This document shows positions 1 to 6,181 of a stretch of 7,680 nucleotides of DNA, in pieces. The stretch lies in NCBI GenBank assembly GCA_031255115.1, contig JAIRTD010000079.1, positions 1 through 7,680 of the forward strand, read 5' to 3'. Position 1 is the stretch's first letter; every line of letters begins with the position of its first letter. Under the pieces are notes generated by a model. The model did not search any database, had not been told where the DNA came from, and saw only the letters and a program-made list of their open reading frames with translations. The stretch is from Spirochaetaceae bacterium. GTDB lineage: Bacteria > Spirochaetota > Spirochaetia > Treponematales > Breznakiellaceae. Both the position numbers and the translations under genes were made by a program.

Positions 1-545
1 TTGGGGATATCAACGCCTATGCCGCCGTTCATGTAGTTAAGGCCCACACCAAGGGAGACCTTGGGCAGAGCGGCGTTGCCTTTGAGTACGGCGTAGCGTA
101 TATCGCCGCCTACCATAAAGTGGTGAAGGTCAAAATCATCGGAGAGCGAAGGCAGAGCGGCTATCTTGAGACCAATATCAAAGGGAAGAAAAAAGCCCCC
201 CACACGGCCCTCGGCGCCAAAGCCGGGATAGGGCAGCCGCGAATAGCCGCCGGGTACATCAGAATACATGGCGTTGGCCAGGGTTTCAATGCCCGCCGAA
301 TCAAGCAAGGTTGAACCAAGAAAAATACCGACGCCGAAATGGGGCGGAGCGCCGATAATCTGACCAATATAGGCGTCGGACCAGTTAAGGCCCAGCGTCG
401 AATTAAAGGGCAGGGCCTTGGACATGGCGGAGGAGAATTCCTCCACGCCTTTCTGCAGCTCGGTGATTGGATTGTTCTGCGCAAAAAGCGCCCCCGAAAC
501 AAGGGTAAAGACCAGAATCAATACCAGAATTTTTTTGTTTGTCAT
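1..545 (-). CDS. Secreted, probable outer-membrane beta-barrel protein (3' end outside window)
   Basis: Reading the minus strand from the ATG at 545-543 gives 181 codons without a stop up to the left edge, so the gene is partial (C-terminus missing). A strong Shine-Dalgarno (GAGGAGG, 551-557) lies 5 bases before the ATG. Residues 1-22 form a signal peptide: MTNKK, a run of Leu/Ile/Val/Phe, then SGALFAQ, with likely cleavage around A22/Q23. After a short possibly helical stretch (about 27-45) the protein is glycine- and aromatic-rich, with alternating hydrophobic/polar segments such as FGVGIFLG, FFLPFDIGLKI, HFMVGGDIRYAVL and VSLGVGLNY. This resembles transmembrane strands of an outer-membrane barrel. 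The signal peptide and strand pattern are seen directly; the barrel is inference and no named family is recognised. It lies 34 bases downstream of the P83/100 gene on the same strand and may be cotranscribed with it or use its own promoter in the gap. It could instead be a soluble periplasmic beta protein. Confidence 0.8.
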   Translation of the reverse strand, partial: MTNKKILVLILVFTLVSGALFAQNNPITELQKGVEEFSSAMSKALPFNSTLGLNWSDAYIGQIIGAPPHFGVGIFLGSTLLDSAGIETLANAMYSDVPGGYSRLPYPGFGAEGRVGGFFLPFDIGLKIAALPSLSDDFDLHHFMVGGDIRYAVLKGNAALPKVSLGVGLNYMNGGIGVDIP

Positions 546-561
546 AAATGCCTCCTCATCT

Positions 562-567
562 ATTATA
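562..567 (-). promoter_or_regulatory. Candidate -10 box (TATAAT) upstream of the barrel gene
   Basis: A perfect TATAAT occurs on the minus strand in the 34-base gap between the P83/100 stop and the next start. The region where a -35 would lie (about 584-590) is a poor match to TTGACA. A start 6-7 bases downstream would give a leader of about 10 bases beginning inside the Shine-Dalgarno. It could allow separate expression of the last gene, or be chance in an AT-rich gap. Confidence 0.3.
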
Positions 568-579
568 CTTCATCCCGGC

Positions 580-2139
580 CTAACGTTTTGCCTCGGTGAG
601 GTCGTTGGGGTTAAGGATGAGTACCGAACCATCGTCCCGCTGGGTGAGCAGCATGTTCCCGTCAAAGAACAGCGCCGCCTGGGGGTGTACCGTAGCCGAA
701 GAACGGGCCTGGCGTTCAAGATCGGTGTTGAACCGGGCCAGGTAGAGTTTTTCCGCGACAACGGTTATAGCGTAAAGATTATCGTTGTTTACCCAGAGCA
801 GGCTGAGCGGATGTATGTCATCGGCGCTTTGGGCTTTCATCTCCAGAGTGTCTGTTCTGAGTTCTATGAGCCTGACCGCGCCCTGCCCCCTGGCTTCTCC
901 TGCAACGGCAAAGACGCGCCCGTCCATCATGGTAACGGTACGGCCGCTTATCGTATGGAGGGCCGACGCCCTGAGTTCCTCGCCTGTGGCCGCGTTTACC
1001 CTGACAAGATCGCCAAGATGGGTATCCGGTCCAACAAGTTTAACGGCCAGTACCGAAGGCGCCGCGCCGGCCTGGGCGTCCTCTATGGCGATGAGTTCCT
1101 GCTGGTCTTTGGCTATTTCTTCCCTGTCCTGCTGGGCTTCGGCGGCCTTTTCTTCGGCAAATTGTTCGGTCCGCTCCGCTTCCTGCCGCTGTTCTTCTAC
1201 ATCGTCCTGACGCTGGGAAAGCGCTTCCTCGCGCCGCTCCACGTCTTCTTCGCGCCGCGCAAGTTCCTCTTCCTGCTCCGCCGTCTGCTGTTCGGGGCTT
1301 TGTTCCTGCCTCTCCCTTTCCTGGGCTATGGCTTCCCGCTCGCGCTGTATGGCCTCCTGTTCGGCCTGTATACGCTGTTCTTCTTCCCGTATCGCTTCCC
1401 GCTGATACGCGGCTTCCTGTTCGGCCTGCGCCGCCTCCCGTTCTTTGAGGTCGACCATATCCTGGCGGCTGTCTATGCCCCGGTCTTCTTCCCTGCGCAT
1501 CTCCTCGATCACTTCCGGTGAGGAAATCGCGCCGGTATCAACCGCGCTGAGGGAACCGGGTCTGCCTGAACTCAAGGGTATCACCATGAGGGTGCGGCCC
1601 GGCCATTCATCAAAACGTATGGAAAGCCCCGCCTTGTCCTCGCTGAGATTGCCTACGACGGGGGTCTTGTACCGGGTGGTAAAGTAATTCCAGTTGCCTC
1701 TGAATACGGCGTTATAGATGGTAACGTATTCGGCCAACAAGGCCGCGTCCCTGGGCGAGTATTTATAGGCGATCTCCAGATAGCCCTGGATAATGAGCCT
1801 GAGGTTCCGTATATGATCAACCCCGACATCAACGCCAAGGCCGAAAATATCGGCGTCTATTTTGTCTCCTTCGGGGCCGGAAACCGAGTGAATAACAAAA
1901 TACCTGCCCCCGCTTCCGGCACGGGAAGCGCCGCCAGAAAGCACGGCGCCAAGACCCGTTCCTATGCCCCTGATCTGTTCCAGAGTCTCGATACGGGCGT
2001 GGGGGCCTTCATAATTGATAAAAACTATGCGTTCCTGGCCCTTTCTAAGCTCCTCGTCGTCAATCTGGGCGAAAAGCGAAAACGGGACGTAAACTATAAA
2101 CAGAAAAGAAAAAACCCAAAACCAAGGGCGCTTGTTCAT
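580..2139 (-). CDS. P83/100 family spirochaete antigen (secreted coiled-coil protein)
   Basis: A 519-residue exported protein. Residues 1-25 are a signal peptide (MNKRP, an aromatic/hydrophobic core, then SLFAQ). An N-terminal globular domain covers about 26-200 and includes the segment RIVFINYEGPHARIETLEQI, which resembles the start of the spirochaetal P83/100 family (Borrelia p83/100, T. pallidum TP0486). Residues about 208-352 are almost entirely Glu, Gln, Arg and Ala, a long charged coiled coil. Residues 361-519 form a C-terminal domain of short beta-like repeats (LVRVNAATGEEL, VRLIELRTDTLEM, GSVLILNPNDL). The family's molecular role is unknown; members are immunodominant in Borrelia and probably periplasmic or surface-associated. 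The ATG at 2139-2137 has a Shine-Dalgarno GAAGGGG (2147-2153) 7 bases upstream, and the stop is TAG. It sits between two other genes for exported proteins. The coiled coil holds an internal 20-residue (60-bp) duplication. Family assignment is from memory of the N-terminal pattern. Confidence 0.92.
   Translation of the reverse strand: MNKRPWFWVFSFLFIVYVPFSLFAQIDDEELRKGQERIVFINYEGPHARIETLEQIRGIGTGLGAVLSGGASRAGSGGRYFVIHSVSGPEGDKIDADIFGLGVDVGVDHIRNLRLIIQGYLEIAYKYSPRDAALLAEYVTIYNAVFRGNWNYFTTRYKTPVVGNLSEDKAGLSIRFDEWPGRTLMVIPLSSGRPGSLSAVDTGAISSPEVIEEMRREEDRGIDSRQDMVDLKEREAAQAEQEAAYQREAIREEEQRIQAEQEAIQREREAIAQERERQEQSPEQQTAEQEEELARREEDVERREEALSQRQDDVEEQRQEAERTEQFAEEKAAEAQQDREEIAKDQQELIAIEDAQAGAAPSVLAVKLVGPDTHLGDLVRVNAATGEELRASALHTISGRTVTMMDGRVFAVAGEARGQGAVRLIELRTDTLEMKAQSADDIHPLSLLWVNNDNLYAITVVAEKLYLARFNTDLERQARSSATVHPQAALFFDGNMLLTQRDDGSVLILNPNDLTEAKR
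1355..1428. repeat. 60-bp-spaced internal repeat in the P83/100 coiled-coil region
   Basis: The 14-mer TCCTGTTCGGCCTG occurs at 1355-1368 and again at 1415-1428, exactly 60 bases apart. On the coding strand this matches QAEQEA at residues 238-243 and 258-263, each followed by a related QREAI-type segment. It marks a 20-residue duplication inside the Glu/Gln-rich coiled coil. It may be a slippage product. Confidence 0.7.
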
Positions 2140-2282
2140 TTTTATACCCCTTCATTTTTCAAAACCGGGCCGCATAAAACAGCCTCTAGTATTACAGCAT
2201 ACTACTTATCATCGAAAAAACACAAGGAGTTGACTCAAGAAGGCGCTAATAACCCCGTATGTGCGAAAAAAGACGCCGCTTT
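2140..2282 (-). promoter_or_regulatory. AT-rich gap with possible promoter for the P83/100 gene
   Basis: A 143-base gap separates the propeller/HEAT stop from the P83/100 start, unlike the tight spacing elsewhere on this strand. On the minus strand a TTGTGT (2220-2225), 18-base spacer and TATGCT (2196-2201) could be a weak sigma-70 promoter. An alternative -10, AATACT preceded by TGT, lies at 2188-2193. Neither is strong. I see no convincing GC hairpin plus T-run for a terminator here; the T-run just after the upstream stop (complement of 2266-2271) has no stem. Confidence 0.3.
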
Positions 2283-4013
2283 CTAGCGCAGCGAGCTGAT
2301 TTCCTCCCTGACCCGGTTCCGTACCAGAAAGGGCATATCGTCCCTGCCGAGGTTCATGAGGAGCTTTATGCCGGTGTCGCTCAGGGGCGGGCCGGAAAAG
2401 CGGCAGAGCGAACCTATGGCCCCGGCCATGGAAAGGAGGAGGTAATTGTCCCGTACGAGGCCCGGAGGAAAGCTCATCCGGGTAAAGGCGCTAAGGGCAA
2501 GGCCGTCGGGGTCAACGCCTATGCGGCCTATGGCTTCGGCTGCGGCGGCTTTGACCGTAGTATCCCTGTCTCTGGAAAAGACCTGTACCAGAAAGGGTAT
2601 GGTTTCCCGGGAGCCTATAAACGAAAGGAGCCGCAGGGCCTGGGCCCTAAAGGCCGCCTGGACTGGTGGGCCGCCCTGCGGATTGCCCCGGGGATCGCGC
2701 TGCATGTCGTTTCCTGAGCCGCTGCCCCCTATTTCCATGAGCAGGGCGGTGTATTCGGTCTCGTTGAGGCCCACTTCTCCGTTTTGGATATGCGTTTCAA
2801 TCTGTTTGAGGAGCTCTTTGAGCAGGTCTTCCTGATTGAGAAGAAAATCCCTGAGATCGGGATTCCCCTGGCTGAGGCCCGATGGGCGGGGGCTTCCCAG
2901 GCCGTAGCTCCCTTCGGGGAGGGGGCCGTAGAGGGATTGGCCGGTCTTGAGGACCCGTTCTTCGAGGCGGTAGGCGTAGAGTATCCAGTCGCTGCCGCCA
3001 GAGTACAGTACGCCGTCGGCGCCAAAGGCCGGACACGAGGCGGCGCCCTGGAGGCGGAGCAGCCAGAGCCTTCTGCCGTCCTCGGCAAAGCCCGCCGCGC
3101 CGGAAGGGGAGACGACATAGACGCCCCGTTCATCATAGAGCAGGGAGAGGTCCTGCGCCGAATCCGAAGGGCCGAGATGGCTTTCGCCGCTCCACAGCGT
3201 GGTTTTTTCGCGGCCGTCAAAAAGCTGTACTTCGCCGCCGGCAAGAACCAGGGCCAGTTTACCGCCCCGGCTTACGGCGCCCAGAGGCTGCGCGGAAAGC
3301 TGGGGAAGTTCGATGGTTTCTCCGTTACCCCGCCATTCAAGCCTGCCGCTCTGGTAAACAAAGGCCAGCCCCGGCGTTTTTTCGTTACCCAGCTCCAGAG
3401 GAACAACGGCGACGGGTTTTTCGCTGAGGGCGTAGACCGCGGCTTCTCCAAAATGGGAAAAGCGGTATACGGAAAAAACGCCGTTCTTTGCTTCAAGGCC
3501 CAGTATGACGCCGCCCCTGCCGTCAGTCAGGGGGCCGAAGCTGAGGGGGCTTTCAAAATCATGGGACCAGAGCTGGTAGCCCGCGGCGGTATAACAGCGC
3601 AGGGAATTTAACACAGGCACAAAGAGTCTTCCGTCAAAGCCGATGGCAAGCGGCGCGGAAAGCGGCGAAGGAAGCCTTACACGCCACAGTTCCCGGCCCG
3701 AACGGTTTACGGCGATAAAGACGCCGTTGCTTCTGCATATATAACTGGTGCCTTCCCGGGAGCGGCTTATGTGGGGGCCGAGGCGGCCGCCTGAAAAATA
3801 ACTCCAGAGAAAAGTCCCCTGGCGGCTGTACGATTTGAGGGTTCCGCCGTCGCAGACCATCACCACGGACTCAACCTGGGCGGCAGGTCTTCCGGCAACC
3901 GCCGCGCCGAGGGCCTGCCTCCAAAGGGGCGGTATAGCGGCCTCCTGGGCAAAAAGCGCTCCGGTTCCGGCCAAAACAACAGACAGGATACAGCACGCGA
4001 GCGGCTTCTTCAT
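2283..4013 (-). CDS. Secreted PQQ-like beta-propeller protein with C-terminal HEAT repeats
   Basis: A 576-residue exported protein of unknown specific role. Residues 1-23 are a signal peptide (MKKPL, hydrophobic core, GALFAQ). Residues about 45-355 carry repeated blades with a Gly/Arg-x-x-x-Trp pattern (GTFLW70, RELWRVRL 107-114, YQLW149, RRLWLLRL 313-320) and turns such as GFDGRLFVPV and GADGVLYSGG. This is the signature of PQQ/quinoprotein-type propellers such as BamB. A helical stretch (385-428) and a Gly/Ser/Pro-rich linker (429-452) lead to helical HEAT-like repeats (455-576), for example TIPFLVQVFSRDRDTTVKAA followed by AAEAIGRIGVD. The start is the ATG at 4013-4011. It follows GGGGG (4018-4022) by 4 bases, begins the signal peptide, and overlaps the upstream stop as ATGA. 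An ATG 36 bases further upstream lacks a ribosome site. Translation is probably coupled to the methyltransferase. The domain pairing suggests an envelope protein-interaction or assembly scaffold (inference). There is no lipobox at the cleavage site. Confidence 0.88.
   Translation of the reverse strand: MKKPLACCILSVVLAGTGALFAQEAAIPPLWRQALGAAVAGRPAAQVESVVMVCDGGTLKSYSRQGTFLWSYFSGGRLGPHISRSREGTSYICRSNGVFIAVNRSGRELWRVRLPSPLSAPLAIGFDGRLFVPVLNSLRCYTAAGYQLWSHDFESPLSFGPLTDGRGGVILGLEAKNGVFSVYRFSHFGEAAVYALSEKPVAVVPLELGNEKTPGLAFVYQSGRLEWRGNGETIELPQLSAQPLGAVSRGGKLALVLAGGEVQLFDGREKTTLWSGESHLGPSDSAQDLSLLYDERGVYVVSPSGAAGFAEDGRRLWLLRLQGAASCPAFGADGVLYSGGSDWILYAYRLEERVLKTGQSLYGPLPEGSYGLGSPRPSGLSQGNPDLRDFLLNQEDLLKELLKQIETHIQNGEVGLNETEYTALLMEIGGSGSGNDMQRDPRGNPQGGPPVQAAFRAQALRLLSFIGSRETIPFLVQVFSRDRDTTVKAAAAEAIGRIGVDPDGLALSAFTRMSFPPGLVRDNYLLLSMAGAIGSLCRFSGPPLSDTGIKLLMNLGRDDMPFLVRNRVREEISSLR
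4010..4013 (-). other. ATGA stop/start overlap coupling methyltransferase and propeller/HEAT genes
   Basis: On the minus strand the four bases ATGA hold both the TGA of the methyltransferase gene and the ATG of the propeller/HEAT gene. This arrangement usually gives translational coupling by reinitiation. It also supports the chosen start of the downstream gene. Confidence 0.85.
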
Positions 4014-5167
4014 AAGGCCCCCTTTTCGCGGGTAAACACGGCAAGACATTCTATGTGGGGAGTCTGGGGGTAAAAGTCATAGGCCTTAAGCGAAGAAAGC
4101 GTATATGCCCCGGCAAGCAGTTTCGCGTCCCTGGCAAGGGTGGCCGGATTACAGGACACATAGGCAAGAAGGGGCGCGCCCCGTTCAACAAGAAATTCCG
4201 AAAAATAGGGGGAAAGGCCGCCCCGGGGCGGATCGAGAACCATAAAGCCGTATGCGTCCCCGCACCGGGAAGCCCATTCATAATCTTTTAGGGGAAAAAA
4301 GCGCGCGTCTTTTTTGAGGTTTTCCGACGCAAGGGCCAGGGCCGCTTTGTTTTCTTCGACAAGGTCCATGCGGGGAAAAATAGTTTCGAGAAAGGCGGAA
4401 AAGGTCCCCACGCCGGCAAATACGTCGGCGGCCGGGAGTTTTGTATCGGCCCCGTCCGCGGCCTTGAGAATATCCTGTATGAGGATTTCGAGCAGGGCGG
4501 CGTTACTCTGAAAAAAAACCGCCGCGTCAAGAACCAGGCGTTTTCCGGCTATGCTGACAGCGCCCCGCCGCCTTCCTCCCTCGCTGAGAAAGGTGTCTTC
4601 CCGGGAATATACGGCAAAGTTTTTTTTGCCCGGCGGAACAACAAGGCTTTTGTTCCGCAAGGCCCTGCGTATGCCCGGATCGGAAACCGGGCAGTCCTCA
4701 AGGGCCACGACGGCGTTGCCCCGGCGTTCCTTGAGGCCGGGAATTCCCGGAGCGCCGCGAGAAGCGCCGAGGCTGTGAAAGCGCATCCGGTTCCGGTATT
4801 CAAGGGGCGCTCCCGGAACCAGGGCAAATTCCTGAGTATAACTAAGCCCGCCGATGCGGGAAAGCGCGTCCATGACCATGTTTTTTTTCTCCGCGAGCTG
4901 GGTCCTGTACGCGACATGCTGAAGCCCGCAGCCGCCGCAGCGTCCGTAGAGGCCGCAGAACGGTTCGGCCCGGTCAGGCGAAGCCTCCAAAAGCCCGACA
5001 AGTTCCGCCCTGCCCCACGCGCCGTTGAGGGCGGTAACGCGGCCCCGTACCAGGTCCCCGGGGGCGCAGCGTTCCATAAAAAAGGCCCTTCCCTCAAGGC
5101 GCAGCACCCCGGCTCCTCCTGCGGCGAGACTTTCGATCCTGGCATCGAAGGTATATCCTGTTTTCAT
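4010..5167 (-). CDS. rlmD: 23S rRNA (uracil-5) methyltransferase, RlmD/RumA (TrmA) family
   Basis: A 385-residue cytoplasmic enzyme that should transfer a methyl group from S-adenosylmethionine to C5 of a uridine in 23S rRNA. An N-terminal TRAM-like RNA-binding domain (about 5-60) is followed by an iron-sulfur cysteine set C71, C77, C80 and C159. As I recall, that spacing equals the 4Fe-4S ligands of E. coli RumA. The catalytic domain has FFQSN (218-222), the SAM loop VFAGVGTFS (249-257), LDPPRGG (311-317), the nucleophile C339 in VSCNPATLARD, and the base E373 in PHIECLAVF. All key residues are present. It is somewhat shorter than the roughly 430 residues of the E. coli enzyme. The symbol reflects family; U1939, U747 or dual specificity, or a tRNA target, cannot be decided from sequence. 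The ATG has only AGG directly before it, so initiation may be leaderless. The TGA overlaps the next gene's ATG. Confidence 0.94.
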   Translation of the reverse strand: MKTGYTFDARIESLAAGGAGVLRLEGRAFFMERCAPGDLVRGRVTALNGAWGRAELVGLLEASPDRAEPFCGLYGRCGGCGLQHVAYRTQLAEKKNMVMDALSRIGGLSYTQEFALVPGAPLEYRNRMRFHSLGASRGAPGIPGLKERRGNAVVALEDCPVSDPGIRRALRNKSLVVPPGKKNFAVYSREDTFLSEGGRRRGAVSIAGKRLVLDAAVFFQSNAALLEILIQDILKAADGADTKLPAADVFAGVGTFSAFLETIFPRMDLVEENKAALALASENLKKDARFFPLKDYEWASRCGDAYGFMVLDPPRGGLSPYFSEFLVERGAPLLAYVSCNPATLARDAKLLAGAYTLSSLKAYDFYPQTPHIECLAVFTREKGAL

Positions 5168-5177
5168 CCTAAAATCG

Positions 5178-5186
5178 ACTATAACA
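5178..5186 (-). promoter_or_regulatory. Extended -10 promoter for the methyltransferase gene
   Basis: The minus strand reads TGTTATAGT, an extended -10 (TGn plus TATAGT, 5 of 6 to TATAAT). No good -35 is seen in the expected place (about 5200-5206). A start 6-7 bases downstream (about 5171-5172) would leave only 3-4 bases before the ATG at 5167, so the message would be nearly leaderless. This fits the lack of a spaced Shine-Dalgarno. Confidence 0.5.
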
Positions 5187-5191
5187 TATTA

Positions 5192-5220
5192 TTGAATGAA
5201 TTGTAGTATGGGAGTATACT
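5192..5220 (+). promoter_or_regulatory. Sigma-70-type promoter for the hydrolase-pcnB unit (likely leaderless)
   Basis: TTGAAT (5192-5197), a 17-base spacer, then TATACT (5215-5220, 5 of 6 to consensus). The expected transcription start, 6-7 bases later, falls on or next to the A of the ATG at 5227. The only Shine-Dalgarno-like bases (GGGAG, 5210-5214) are 12 bases from the ATG and lie within the promoter. The promoter overlaps the divergent one on the minus strand. Confidence 0.6.
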
Positions 5221-5226
5221 AATAAA

Positions 5227-6171
5227 ATGAAAGCTATGACGCTCAGGGTGATTCAGGATGACGGGACGGAGCTGTTTGTTCGGCGATGGGCTCCCCCGGA
5301 GAATCCCCGGGCAATTTTACAACTTGTTCATGGTATGGCCGAACATGCTCTGCGTTACGAAGCGCTTGCCGCTGCGCTCGCCGAAAAGGGTATCGAGGTC
5401 TGGGCCGCCGACCAGCGCGGTCACGGCAAAACCGCCGATGCTTCGATAAACGACCCTTCCAGGGGAGGGCTCCCGGGGCATTGCGCCGACCGGAATGGCT
5501 TTTTCAGGGTAGTTTCCGATGTCAACCGTATTTTTGACGAAATAAAGGCCCAACACGGCGACAAACCCCTTTTCTTGCTGGGACATTCCTGGGGTTCTTT
5601 TATAGCCCAGGCGTATATTGAACAATACGGCGCGCGGCTTTCAGGCTGCGCCCTTTCAGGAACCAGGGGGCCAGGCGGTCCCAAGCTGGCTATGGGCGTC
5701 CCGCTGCTTAAACTCATCGCTTTTTTGAAGGGCTGTAGAAAGCCCTCAAAACTTGCCATTGCCCTGGTCGACGGCGGTTTTAACCGGCCCTTTAGGCCGA
5801 ACCGGACCCCTTTTGACTGGCTTTCCAGGGACGAAAAGGCCGTAGACGACTATGTACGGGACCCCCTCTGCGGAATGCCCTGCAGTTCCGGGTTTTACCG
5901 GGATATGACCAGGGCCCTCGGCGAAATTCACCGGGACGAGGCCCTCTCGGGCATTCCGAAAAAGCTGCCTGTGTATATTTTCTGCGGTTCGGCCGATCCG
6001 GTAGGCGACATGGGGGTGAGCCCCACCGCCCTGGTAGAAGCGTATAAAAAACACGGCATAGAAAATCTCGAATATATTCTATATCCCGACGCCAGACACG
6101 AACTTCTTAACGAAACAAACCGCGAAGAAGTAAGAGCCAATCTTATCGCCTGGCTGGAAAAACATCTGTGA
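5227..6171 (+). CDS. Alpha/beta hydrolase, monoacylglycerol lipase / lysophospholipase-like
   Basis: A 314-residue protein without signal peptide, so probably cytoplasmic. It fits the Hydrolase_4 (serine aminopeptidase S33 / monoacylglycerol lipase-like) group of alpha/beta hydrolases. Visible landmarks are the oxyanion-loop HGMAEH (35-40), DQRGHG (62-67), the nucleophile elbow GHSWGSF with S121, acid D257 in CGSADPVGD, and catalytic H291 in PDARHELLNE. The triad is complete and length is normal. The elbow has Trp after the serine where this group commonly has Met. A cap region (about 145-235) contains several cysteines. The likely reaction is hydrolysis of a monoacylglycerol, lysophospholipid or other ester; the substrate is not determinable. 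The ATG at 5227 is chosen because the promoter points to it; a second in-frame ATG at 5236 is possible. pcnB follows after 7 bases, suggesting one transcript. Confidence 0.92.
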   Translation: MKAMTLRVIQDDGTELFVRRWAPPENPRAILQLVHGMAEHALRYEALAAALAEKGIEVWAADQRGHGKTADASINDPSRGGLPGHCADRNGFFRVVSDVNRIFDEIKAQHGDKPLFLLGHSWGSFIAQAYIEQYGARLSGCALSGTRGPGGPKLAMGVPLLKLIAFLKGCRKPSKLAIALVDGGFNRPFRPNRTPFDWLSRDEKAVDDYVRDPLCGMPCSSGFYRDMTRALGEIHRDEALSGIPKKLPVYIFCGSADPVGDMGVSPTALVEAYKKHGIENLEYILYPDARHELLNETNREEVRANLIAWLEKHL

Positions 6172-6181
6172 GGCTGTTGTG
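6170..6181 (+). promoter_or_regulatory. Ribosome site and GTG start of pcnB overlapping the hydrolase stop
   Basis: GAGG (6170-6173) overlaps the hydrolase TGA (6169-6171) and stands 5 bases before the GTG at 6179-6181. No in-frame ATG lies near. The placement supports the GTG start and coupling of the two genes. Confidence 0.6.

Noticed and set aside
161..502. Minus-strand open frame of 113 codons
   Set aside because: Another frame of the barrel-like gene; Pro/Arg-rich, without ribosome site, whereas the 545 start has GAGGAGG and a signal peptide.
418..1521. Long plus-strand open frame of 367 codons with hydrophobic stretches
   Set aside because: It lies antisense to the P83/100 gene; its Phe/Leu-rich runs are the mirror of the Glu/Arg/Gln-rich coiled coil. 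It has no ribosome site and no family resemblance.
2227..2236. GAGTTGACTC inverted repeat as an operator
   Set aside because: Arms of four bases with a two-base centre are too short to separate from chance.
2258..2282. T-run on the minus strand after the propeller/HEAT stop as an intrinsic terminator
   Set aside because: No GC-rich hairpin precedes the T-run, so the structure is not supported.
2784..3611. Plus-strand open frame of 275 codons
   Set aside because: Antisense shadow of the propeller/HEAT gene, whose signal peptide, blade motifs and coupled start are clear. GC-rich codons keep the opposite frame open.
4014..4049. Upstream ATG adding 12 residues to the propeller/HEAT protein
   Set aside because: No Shine-Dalgarno before it, and it would put a charged extension before the signal peptide. 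The ATG at 4013 has GGGGG upstream and the ATGA overlap.
4775..5206. Plus-strand open frame of 143 codons opposite the methyltransferase
   Set aside because: Antisense to conserved TRAM and iron-sulfur regions and running through the divergent promoter; no start signal.
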